The position numbers and the translations under genes were made by a program. Source: Valencia hispanica (taxonomy: Eukaryota > Chordata > Actinopteri > Cyprinodontiformes > Valenciidae). Taken from it: a DNA stretch of 64,000 nt. Location: positions 39,047,680 through 39,111,679 of the forward strand of contig OY747702.1 of assembly GCA_963556495.2 (NCBI GenBank), given 5' to 3'. The number at the start of each line of letters is the position of its first letter. Position 1 is the first letter of the stretch. Positions 41,507 through 51,660 of this stretch are shown piece after piece. The notes beneath the pieces were generated by a model, which worked only from the letters and a program-made list of their open reading frames with translations, had not been told where the DNA came from and made no database searches.

Positions 41507-44500
41507 AGGTGAACCTCAGCCGCAGTAGAAATATAAGATTAAAAAGTTATTAATATCCCTAAACAATCAAAGATTACCCCAGATACAGAGATATGTTTTT
41601 CCACAAAAAATTTTGATGTATTACAGTTGTTGCCAGAAGACACAGCTCAGAATGCATTGCTATCCAATACAAATAAGTAAAGCTTTATATGATGCAATCT
41701 TTAAAACAACATGGTATTCCACAAATTAGGCAAACTAAAAGTTAAGAACTTAAACAACTCATGGGATAGATTCTCAATTTCTTGTCCCGGTGCAGCCTTC
41801 TATGCCGAAATATATTTTTTTAATCATTTGTTCACTGCTGAGCTGACCAGATATATTAAACAGTGTGATATCTGTGACATTTATAGCCTCTGTCTACATG
41901 TGTACGTGGGCACATTATAATTTCACTTTGAGTACCAAACTGACTTCCAGAAGAATTATAAAATGCTATTTTCAGCAGCTTCTGTTAAACTCAGAGACCT
42001 TAATTTCACAGCATTTTGCACACATGAATTTTTTGCTACATGTGGAACAACCGCAAAAAAGAAAAGAAAGACCTGCGTTACATGTGAGTTAAGTTAATAA
42101 ATAACTAACGATATCAATAAAAAGTGAAGCAAGCAATAAGTTCAAATCTGAAACGCAAGAATTCATATATTTCTATAACAAGATTTCAAGAGGCATTCAG
42201 TTTAAAGAAAAAAAGATAAATAAAAGAAAAATAACAATCATTCATTTGTGAAACTCACATAAAAGCCAGATTAAAAACTAAGGAAAGAAATAAAATCATC
42301 AACCTCATAAATGCTGTACTTTTAAAAATGTTCAGCAATCCTCAGGTCTTTAGGTAGTTTATTTCAGAAATGTGGACCATGACAATGAATTGATCCCTGG
42401 TCACATGCTGTGGTTTGCATTTTAGGGCTAACTAACAACCCACACACACTGACTCAATAAACACACACTGCAGGATGAACTAAATCTTTTAGCCAGGTCT
42501 GGAGCTCAGTAATGTCACAGAATAAATCTCCACGTGAAGTTATCTAATTGCTTTCACAAAACTGAACTGAGCTCACAGTTTACCAACATAAGTGATGCAG
42601 CATTGATGCCAGAATCTGTTTTAGTGTTTTGTTCTATGAAGAAGGTCAGCCATTATTCTGTGTAGAAGTAATTCTGTGCACCTTTAACATTTTAGAATTT
42701 GTCAACAAACCATGGTAAGAATAAAGAAGCAGCTTGTCTTTACATCCCAAACAGTCGGTCACATCTTACCCAGCTTTGGCATGCAAACAGAAAGTAGCTC
42801 CGACCGAACAGAAAAAAAAGTTAATTAAAATCAGTGCAGTAAGCTTAAAGGTGAATGTTAAAGAAAGGGAGAGGGGGAGCTCAGAGAAGTGGAGGAGAAG
42901 GGTGGGGAGGAGAACTCGGATAATGAAAATAGTCCCTGAACTTGATTTCCTTAATCACTGCATGTCCCTCTTTCTGTTAATTGAAGATAATAATAGGAAT
43001 TTAATTTCCTTATGTAGGTTAAAGAGGAGAGTGAGAAGTCAAAGCAGATTGAATAACTGATGCAGATGAAGATGGAGAAGGGCGAAAGTCTATTAGTTAT
43101 GATCGAAGCTGATACCAGAAAAATGTAAGTTTGTCTGCTAAAATTCTGTTTCTGATTCTTCTGTTTGTATTGAAAAATTATAGAATCTATCCAGGAGTAT
43201 AGACTGTAAAGACAGGACAGAAAATCAACAGGAATCGATAACACTAACTGAAAAATGTACAATAGAAAGGTTAAATTAAAATGGACAACACTGTATAGAA
43301 AATTGACCTTAAAAAATATTGAATTTATGTCCTAGATGTATTTTAGAATCAAGCTTTCTTTTTAGAGAAAACTAGACCAGTATTTCCACTTGATTTGACA
43401 GTTCATCTGAGTGACTTAAATTAGGTTTTTAAGTTTGCACAGATGCTAAAAAAGCATTTAAAAAAAAAGAAAAACAAAGAGTTAAATTGGGCTCATCAGG
43501 GAAGATGGATTGCCAGTGTGTTGTGTTGATTTTTTTGGGGTTCAGGATTTGTTTTGTATTCATCTGTAAAATTCCCTACTTCCTATTTAACCTAAGACAA
43601 ATAAAAACTGGAAGGTCTAAAAATATGATTTGTTTCCTATGTTAAAAATAACCATATTCATGCATAAATAATGAAAGCCATTTTTGTGACAGTTTATATT
43701 TTTTAGGTAAAGTTTAGCCAGCGATGCATTATATTTCATTCTTAATGAATGAGTTAACTGTGAATGTTTTTCCAAATTGCAGATTTATAAAATGTACTTA
43801 TACATCATGCTTTAAAACTGTCTCCAGCAGCAGTTATTTATCCTGCTACATCTTTTGTGTTTTCCTCATTTGATCTTACCAGACAAGAAAATGAGAGGAT
43901 TTTTTTAATTTAAACTCCTAAACAACAAATTGATATTTCACTCAAATATTTTCTTAAGATTGGAGGTATATAATGAACACAAACTATAACTAAAATAAAA
44001 ATAAAACACAAAATTGCATTTTGTAGATGTTTTTAATCCTTCAGTCCAAATGATCAAAGACAAACTAAGACCAACATACTTACATTTTTTTTCTTTGTTT
44101 ACTTCAAAGTAATACAGACCAGAAAATTGTACTTCAGAGTGTAAAAGCTTGATTGTAGTTGAAGGCTGAGCGATGATTCCACTGCATGTTGACACATAAG
44201 GAGGTAAAAATGTTGCTCACTTTAACCCTTTTGTAGGAATTCTGCCTCACTTTTTTCGTTTCTTCAGTTTTTTTATTCTTGCGTAACCTGTTTGAGTCAG
44301 TTTCCTAAATCTGCGTTATTCAGTTGCAAAGCAGGTTATTTAAAAGGAAGGGGTGGTGTAGGCTAAGTTATTAATTAAACTTTAAACTGGAAGATTTAAG
44401 AAAAAGCAAATAGTTGCAGTAAACACCTTTAATGTTACTGTATGTGTCCTGTGGCTGACTTTATTCTTTTTGAAAGCTCATATTTTCCACGTTCAAGCTA

Positions 44501-44685
44501 CTTACTGAACTAATAGCAAAAAAAAACAGCAGTTTCCCTGTTAAATGCCAGAGATGGCGTTCAATATGTGTAATATCTTTCTGATATGAGCAATATTGCA
44601 GCACTTTGGGACAAAGGGAATGGGTAGATGAGGAAAATATGAAGAGGTTAGAGCTTTAAGGTGTGTCTGTCCAGACTGAGTAGGA
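41507..44685. other. AT-rich intergenic DNA, about 3.2 kb
   Basis: No gene recognised. Frames up to 108 codons exist but are low-complexity and without domain signatures. The stretch near 42330-42440 faintly resembles LINE 3' untranslated sequence but is not assignable. Confidence 0.5.
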
Positions 44686-44689
44686 TCTA

Positions 44690-45110
44690 ATGCTTTGTTC
44701 TGCCTCCCCATTACCTCCATAAATGTAAAGAAAACATGAGTATTTGTCTTGGAAATGGACGCCGGTGTTTGGTGGGACACACACTGATGGCCTTTTGTAT
44801 AGGAGAAAAATGGCAAAACTGTGGTCAAATGGATCCTTTATGAAGAAGACACCATCTCTTCCCCGGCGAATGGGACGTGTCAGAAAACGGGCGGCGTGTT
44901 CAGTAATTTGGGTTTATTTATGTGATGTGTGACAGCGAAGATAAAGCAGAGCGCCGCATCGAAGCACTGATTGATCTTTCACAGGCAATCACCATGAGCA
45001 GCGAGCAGAAAATAGGCCGGCCGTATCCGAGAGGGCTCATCTGAGAACGGGATTACCACGTTACCAATGAACCTTCAACTTGTCAGAGTCTGACCTGTCT
45101 CTGAAGGTGA
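44690..45110. promoter_or_regulatory. candidate conserved non-coding element
   Basis: A CpG-richer, non-repetitive block with short strings typical of developmental enhancers (TTTATTTATGTGATG, GATTGATCTTTCACAGGCAA, GGGATTACCACGTTACC). The latter includes GGATTA, an Otx/bicoid-type core. A 62-codon plus frame at 44744-44932 crosses part of it without domain similarity. It could alternatively be an unrecognised exon. Confidence 0.35.
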
Positions 45111-45277
45111 GAAACAACGTCACAAGGCAGGACGTTCTGATGTGGACAAATAAGAGAATAAAAAACAAAAATACTGCAGGAAGTGTTTTGTTTGTTGCAG
45201 AATTTATGTGAGCATAAAGTTTATGTTTCAGCAGTTATTTTCTTTACGTTATTTTAGCAAGAGTAAAACCTAAAAAA

Positions 45278-45280
<3 letters not shown>

Positions 45281-45308
<28 letters not shown>
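45281..45308. repeat. poly-A tract (28 A)
   Basis: 28 consecutive A residues shortly before the Tc1-like copy. No retrocopy is recognisable upstream. Confidence 0.95.
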
Positions 45309-45311
<3 letters not shown>

Positions 45312-45349
45312 TAGTTTACCACTACTGCAAAAAATAATCTAATCCATGG

Positions 45350-46440
45350 TACTGTGCAAAAGTATTCATAAACTTGAACTTTTTTTCAGTGTGTCATGTT
45401 AAACCACATATTCTCATACATTTTATCAAATTCTATGTGATAGGATTATAAAATGTAATGAAAAGGATACAAGTCTTTATGGAAAGTATATCCTTAAAAG
45501 CTTTGCACAGCAATACCCACAATTTCGGGCTCATTCTTTACAAAATACACTATCCTCCTCAAAGTATTTACTCATACATTGAAAATAATTGGATTCGGGT
45601 GTTCCAATTACTTTCATTTTGAAAGGTGTATAAAATCCAGCACTTAGGTATGCAAACTGCTTCTAAAAACATTTGTGATAGAAATACTTGCTCAGGAGCT
45701 CAGTGAATTCAAGTGTGGTAGCAAGTCAGAATGCCACATGTCCAAACTCTGCAGTAAACGGTTAGTGATATTATAACAAGGTGGAAGTGACTGGGAACAA
45801 CAGCAACTCAGGCATGACGTTGTAAGGCATGTAAAATCACAGAGGTAGATCAGTGGGTGCTGAGGCACATAGTGTGCAGAGGTAAATAATTGCCGACTTC
45901 ATGTGACCCTCAGATGAGCTCATGAACAGTGTCTGGGAAACATAATAGAATGGGTTTCCATGGATAAAAGCTACATTCAAACCTTACATCAGCACTTCAA
46001 TCCAAAAAGTAGTTATAGATTTGACCTCTGCGAGGAGAATGGCTTTTGCCTGGTTGCATCATGTCAAGCTTAAATGTTTGTACAAAGAGGATTATTGTAA
46101 GGGGCTGAAAACATTATGCTGCTGCCTGCACAGAGTTCTGATGTCAGCACGATAGAATCCATTTGGGAGAAGTTAGATCAGAGACTCCAAGCCAGGCTTT
46201 CTTGTCCAAAATCATTGTCTGACCTCACAAATGCAATTCCCAAAGGCACACTACTAAACCATATTCTTTTGAATTTTAAGAATATGAGTTGAACATCTAT
46301 ATGATGATAGAAGCTTGGGATATTGTTAAATGACGTAATCCGGTTTATCCCTGATCTTTTTGCAGTGTTTTTGGTTGTGAAATGACAAAATACAAAAATA
46401 TTCAAGAGACATGAATACCTTTACAAGGCCTTGTAGCAGT
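45350..46440 (+). mobile_element. Tc1-like transposon (family D), internally deleted
   Basis: The ends form an inverted repeat: TGCAAAAGTATTCATAAACT at 45356 and, reverse-complemented, TGTAAAGGTATTCATGTCT from about 46432 downward. The interior contains a decayed transposase reduced by a large deletion (element about 1.1 kb against a usual 1.6 kb). Confidence 0.8.
45685..46320 (+). pseudogene. Tc1-like transposase (pseudogene, plus)
   Basis: Nucleotide-level homology to a common teleost Tc1-like transposase. It shows GAGCTCAGTGAATTC with a helix-turn-helix remnant (about 45695-45780), ATTATAACAAGGTGGAAGTG (about 45771), CAGCAACTCAGGCATGA (about 45801) and a CGCATAGTG-like block. Then, after a deletion, come CAGAGTTCTGATGTCAGCAC (about 46131, the catalytic-Glu region) and CTGACCTCACAAATGC (46218). 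The central block with both catalytic Asp residues is largely missing. A minus-strand frame at 46178-46405 is only its shadow. Confidence 0.72.
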
Positions 46441-47394
46441 GCATCAGATGGATGTGGGAACATGACACAACAGTGTAAACTGCACAACAAGCAAAAAGAC
46501 TTTCAGAAAAGGGTATGACCGAAACCTCCAACAGATGAGTTTCTAGAAAAAGTGAAATAACTAGAGTTTTATCAATTTATCTATAGGTTTTTCAAAAATG
46601 TATAAGTAACTTGAATAGATTTACAGGATTTTCTTTTGATCCCCCTCTCTGTTCTTTTAGTATTTTATGAAAATTGTATTTCTCCTCATTTAGATACAGA
46701 AACTGTGACTTTACGGTCCATCACAGATCCCTGAAATTCAATTAATCACGCTAATCTATTCAAGGAAAACCTTTACTTCCACCTCCATTGTGTCTCTCTT
46801 TTGCATTTGGCTTTTTCTCCATCACCATCCAACCCAACATGTTTGCCTGTGGATCAGTGTGGTAGTCGCAGAAGCTGCCGCTGTAAGGCCCCGAGTGAGC
46901 TGCCACAGCTTCTTCCTCTCTCTTTTTTTATCCCTTCTAGTTTTATCTGCTGCTGTTTAATTGACTCAGTGTGACGAGACGGCAGCGAGGGATGGAGCGC
47001 ACAAGAAAGTGATGTTCCTAGATGTAGGAGACAGTTGTGGGAGGGCTATGATGAAAAAATAATGATGCTAGTTACATTCTATTACACAAAATATGGAAAA
47101 TGGCAATGAAGTCCCCCCTCTACAACATTTCCTTCCTAATATCACCATCATCATTTGCTGCTGCCAGTGCCACAAGGAATTCTGGGATGCCGCACAGCAA
47201 GAAGCTGATGTGGATGTGCTTTAACACACATACAAAGTTACTTTCAGGGCTATAATTTATGCTGCTTTTAATGTATTTTTCACATCAGATTTCACCTCAT
47301 TATGGATTTCATTTCCCAGTTTTTGGTCGGTAGAACTCGTTAACACAGTGTTAATATATGTTTTATGCATGCATTAGTATCTCCTTCATTATGC
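46441..47394. other. intergenic DNA with a candidate regulatory block
   Basis: No gene. The part at about 46845-47030 is GC-richer (GTAAGGCCCCGAGTGAGCTG, GACGAGACGGCAGCGAGG) and might be a conserved non-coding element. The rest is AT-rich and unremarkable. Confidence 0.4.
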
Positions 47395-47430
47395 ACTCAC
47401 CAGCCACTTTATCAGTCCCACCTTTTTCAT
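47395..47430. repeat. short MITE-like terminal fragment
   Basis: GCACTCACCAGCCACTTTAT followed by CAGTCCCACC resembles a frequent teleost repeat terminus (CACTCACCGGCCACTTTATT). Only one end is present. Confidence 0.35.
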
Positions 47431-47639
47431 AGTAACAACATGGCAACCCCGTCCATCTCTTTGCTTTCAGTTTTATCTCATTTTAATTCACATCAGTCCA
47501 AGAAACAACATGTTTGGTCTCATTAAGTTCATTTACTTGACTGCATCATAACTTTGATTGAACTGCAATGAATGTGATTTAATTTCTGTGTATGTCATTG
47601 GGCTGATTTAATTATATCTCTGTGTATATAAATTGGTTC

Positions 47640-47705
47640 TGTGTGTCTTGCGTAGTGCTCTGAGAGGACACTTATAGTAAATTCTGGAATATAAACAAAC
47701 TGAAT
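47640..47705 (+). repeat. LINE 3' tail trace
   Basis: CTTGCGTAGTGCTCTGAGAG to AAACAAACTGAATTGAAGTG resembles the tail of the LINE 3' fragments at 18945-19411 and 57860-58322. Confidence 0.4.
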
Positions 47706-47819
47706 TGAAGTGAACATGGATTTAATTGAGTTTAAGCAAATTTTGGCTGCTAATGTTCATTCCTGGAATACATTTTAAACAGTGGAATACCAAAGATGAT
47801 GTCCGGTAAATAGGTTGAA

Positions 47820-48125
47820 AACTCTATCCACCCGCTCCTCCTTCATCCATGGTAACTACTTATCCTGGATTGGGAACAGAGGAAAGAGAAAGACAGACAT
47901 CCTTCAACGTATTGACACTCTACAGCTCGTTCCGGGGGATCCCAACGCATTCCCAGAAAAGACAAGATATATTCTATAGTATTTCTAGATCTGGCACAGG
48001 ATTACCTCCAACTATGTGGTCAAACTGCCACCAAAAGAAGACACCTATAGTTAAATCCTAAATAGATGTCCAAATCCCTAAAATGTGGAGGATCTCTAAG
48101 GCCACCTCAGCCACCCTAAAGAGAA
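47820..48125 (-). mobile_element. RTE/Rex3-like LINE fragment (minus)
   Basis: Plus-strand phrases AGCTCGTTCCGGGGGATCCC and AACGCATTCCCAGAAAAG at 47926-47962, and GCCACCTCAGCCACCCTAAA with ATTTCAGCGGCTTAAATCC near 48100-48149, match the antisense of the reverse transcriptase C-terminal region of fish RTE/Rex3 elements. The fragment is short, with an internal deletion between these blocks. No open frame survives. Confidence 0.65.
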
Positions 48126-48159
48126 TGCTAATTTCAGCGGCTTAAATCCCAACTGATTT

Positions 48160-48235
48160 TCTATGGGCTCAAATTCTTGACATAAATATTTTGTACTTGT
48201 AATTCTGTGTAGTTGTGAGTTGTGTTTTACAGTGT
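48160..48235 (+). repeat. dispersed repeat, copy B
   Basis: Matches the reverse complement of 19553-19637 (shared CTATGGGCTCAAATTCT-like, ATATTTTGTACTTGTAA and GTAGTTGTGAGTT). Confidence 0.75.
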
Positions 48236-48755
48236 CTGACAGTAGGCTATGTCGAAGAAGTCATTTTCCTTCGCTCCAAATGTCTGTTTTTATTCCTGCA
48301 GTTAAGTTAGTTTGAAGTTGGATATTTGACAGACATTCTCTCCATGATTCACTGGAGGCAGCAATGGCTTTTCATGCCAGATAGTGTCTCTCAGAGAGGC
48401 TGCACTTGGCGAGACTCCATGGACTCGCTGCAGAATGCGTTGGTTCATTTACGAACCATCAGCAAGTTCCAGTCAGCTGAAACACAAACAAAAAAACAAT
48501 GCTGAATTGTGTTCCTACATTAGACTAATGAAATACACCTGATTCCATGCGATTTGTATTGATCCCCTACTTTATATTATATGTAAAAGTATTATTTCTT
48601 ATTAGCCTCCAGGTTATGTGACCAAAAAACTTCAAATCAATGATGGATTGTTTTAAGATGTGGACAAAGGAGACAAACTAATTTTTATTCATTTTAATTT
48701 TATTTCCTTTTTTATGTTACAAGGAAAGTATTATGATAGAATAATTGATCATATA
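48236..48755. other. AT-rich intergenic DNA
   Basis: No recognisable feature. Confidence 0.5.
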
Positions 48756-49135
48756 CAGGTCCTTCTCAAAAAATTAGCATCCTGGGATAAAGTTCATTCT
48801 TTTCCATAATGTAATGATAATAATCAAACTTTCATATATTTTAGATTCATTGCACACCAGCTGAAATATTTCAGGTATTTTATTGTTTTAAAACTGATGA
48901 TTTTGGCATACAGCTCATTAAAACCCAAAATTCCTATCTCAAAAAATTTGCATATTTCATCCAACCAATAAAAGAAAAGTGTTCTTTATATGAAAAAAGT
49001 CAACCTTCAAATAATTATGTTCAGTTATGCACTCAATACTTGGTCGGGAATCCTTTTGCAGAAATGACTGCTTCAATGCGGCGTGGCATGGAGGCAATCA
49101 GCCTGTGGCACTGCTGAGGTCTTATGGAGGCCCAT
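48756..49135 (-). mobile_element. Tc1-like transposon left end, truncated
   Basis: It starts CAGGTCCTTCTCAAAAAATT at 48756, preceded by TA (48754-48755), and follows the 24704-26289 element closely through the inverted repeat and the transposase C-terminal codons (ATGACTGCTTCAATGCGGCG near 49062). It stops at GGAGGCCCA near 49135. The rest of the element is missing. Confidence 0.9.
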
Positions 49136-49650
49136 TGACATTATAGGTTGACATTATAGACACCTTAAGACAAGTTGGTAGGAAAAACTGGACAAAATAG
49201 CACCTGGAACTTCTTCATAGCTTGTTTTATTCAATGAAAGAAAATCTTCAAAGACATTTTAATGGCCAGGATTTCAAAACTTCAATGCTTTAAGGCCCAA
49301 AAACATTTGTTTTGTTCTCCTGAATTAAATTAGTTTTCACAGCTTGCCGGTGTATATCAGTCCCTTCAGAATGATGAAATCTTATGTCTTTTCATCCCTA
49401 ATTTTATCTACCTCAGGTCAACAGAAATTGAATATCAATGGATGAACAAAGCATTAAGACAGACTGCTGATTTAAGACAACACAAACTCAGCATGCACCA
49501 TATTTCCTTTCAGAACAGTTTAAGTCACTTCAGAAACAAAGGAGTCAGAGTCCACAGTCAAGCAGCAGGACACAGCATCGAAGTCAATTTAAAACCTACA
49601 CTAAATAAATCAACAAAAGCACCTCGCTGCGTCTGACACAGTTTCATCAG
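49136..49650. other. intergenic DNA
   Basis: No gene recognised. A 64-codon frame at 49442-49636 has no signature. Confidence 0.5.
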
Positions 49651-49654
49651 GTTT

Positions 49655-49705
49655 TGAATAAATTAAACTTTATTGATCCCTGCAGGGAGACGTGTCAATG
49701 CAGCA
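49655..49705 (-). repeat. LINE 3' tail fragment (minus)
   Basis: AAACTTTATTGATCCCTGCA followed by GGGAGA is the reverse complement of the 3' end seen at 12420-12440 and 31386-31435. Confidence 0.6.
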
Positions 49706-49984
49706 ACAAAATAATAAAAGGCTAAAATTGAGTATAATTAGAAATATGCCAAATGAGAGCCCAGATAATGCAACTTTGTCCTGGATAAAAGATGATGGAA
49801 TGAATAACACAAAGATATTTCCACAAAGTATTTTCAGTTTTGTTTTGTCACAGCATCCTTTAAATCATGTTGTGTCTCTAAAGATACTCAGATTGAGATG
49901 AAACTCAAAACAAAAATGTAAATTAAAATCTAAATTAAAACAATAACACAAAAGTGTAAAAAAGATTACAAACATTGAAACATC

Positions 49985-51660
49985 AGCCCTTTCAAACAGA
50001 AAAAAGGAGTTGGAATCTGTTTTTACACAAACAAAGGTTGGTATCCTGATGTCAGTGTTACAGAAGACATGGAGTCCTCACCTAGAGTCATTTTTTACAG
50101 ACTGCAGACCTTTTTATACACTGGGGAAGTTCTCATTTGTTCTGACCTGTGTTTACATCCCACCTCAAGCCAGGGTATCGAAGGCTGAAAAACAGCTTGC
50201 TGAGCTGATAACAGACATGGAGGAAAAACACACAGACACTCTCATCATTGTTCTTGGGGATTTTAACAGCAAAAACATCTCCAGCGAACTTCCAAAACAT
50301 TTTGAGTGTCCCACTTAGGATAAAGACATACTAGACCACTGTTAGACAACTTTAAAAGATAAATACAGGGCTGTAACCAGGGCCACTTCGGGAGTTTCTG
50401 ATCACTGTTGGCTTCATCTCATTCCAACCTATAGGCATAAATTAAAAACTTCTAAGTCTGTGGTTTGGATTGTTCCGAAGTGGATGGAGCAGTCAAAGCA
50501 TAAACTACAGGCTTGATTTGACTGCAAACATTGGAGTGTTTTTTCAAGCTATAGCTACTGACGTGGATGAACTTCCTGAAACTGTTTTTGTACATCAAGT
50601 TTTGTGAGGACATGTGTGTTCAGACCAACACCATTCGCACATACGACAATAAATAATGGTTTCCTTTGAAAGCTGAGGAAGCTACGTAGGACCAAGGAAG
50701 AGGCTTACAGAAATTGGACCAGGGGCTGTACATTTGGAGGCCAGGAATAAACTGACCAAAGAAACCAGGGCAGCTAAGAAGAGCTACAGCGAGAAACTGT
50801 AGTTGTAGCCCATCGCTCCACCCTAAGCATAACCTTAATCTGAACAGCTTCTACTGCAGGTCTGAAAAGCAGCCCTTCACACCTACATCCAACTCATCCA
50901 CAACTCACTTTGGCGCAAAGGCTCCACATGCACCAACCACCCTCCTCTCCTCAGATCCCTGGCCTAGACTTAGGAACTCTGAGAACAATATAGATTGTTT
51001 TTTCAGCATCAGAAGACCTGGAAGGCTGCAGGACCTGATAATATCCACACTCCATGCCCAGCAGACCCCTGTCTTCACTCAGAGCTCAGAGAGTATCATC
51101 ATAGTCCCCCAGAAATATACTATCTCCATTAAATGACTACATATCTGTCACCCTAACCATCTGTGGTCCTGAAATCCTTTGAATGGCTGGACTTGAAGCA
51201 TCTAAAGGACAATGCACACTCCCTGACGGACTCCCCGCAGTTTGCATATCAAGGTAATTTATAGTCTATTTCAGACTCACTTGATAATACACTGCCTTGA
51301 CCACCAGGAAAGTGCACCAGGACACTGGATCTGGATTTCACCTTTGCCTTCAACACCATCAACCCAGACATCCTTCACTAGAACTTCACCCAGCTCACCA
51401 GCCTCCTGACTGACAAGCAGTAGCAGGGAGCATCTTCTCCCATAAAAGAACCATCAGCACCTGGAGCTTAATTGGCTCGAGACTGTGGAGAGGACAGTGG
51501 ACTTCCAGAGAACCCTCCCTACACTGCCTCCCCCTCACCATCCTCAACAATACTCTGTCTATTGTGGATCACTTCCAGTTCGTGGAAACCACCCTTTATT
51601 CCATAGCTTTAGTTTACAGACTGTTAATCTGATGAACACTTAACAGAGTGCTTAAATCAA
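49985..51660 (+). mobile_element. Jockey-superfamily LINE, heavily decayed
   Basis: A third, more distant LINE of the FSSAFN type: an endonuclease frame, then scattered reverse transcriptase traces to about 51560. It is heavily deleted and shows no 3' tail. Confidence 0.75.
50010..51560 (+). pseudogene. LINE endonuclease/reverse transcriptase remnant (pseudogene)
   Basis: The open stretch 50010-50318 carries the endonuclease: LESFFTDCRPFYTLGKFSFV, CVYIPPQARVSKAEKQLAEL and IIVLGDFNSKN (GDFN codons near 50256-50267). LDHC-type and SDHCWLHLIPTYRHKL segments follow to about 50440. Beyond that come linker traces (ARNKLTKETRAAKKSYSEKL-like, about 50740-50800), an AAGPDNIHTPC-like block near 51030, and DFTFAFNTINPDIL-like palm sequence near 51335-51375. 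The catalytic Asp pair is not recognisable. Many frameshifts. Confidence 0.75.

Noticed and set aside
42330..42440. LINE 3' untranslated fragment
   Set aside because: Resemblance is limited to a short TAGTTTATTTCAGAAATGTG phrase. It is too weak to annotate.
46178..46405. 75-codon minus-strand frame
   Set aside because: It lies antisense to the decayed Tc1-like transposase C-terminus and has no family signature of its own.
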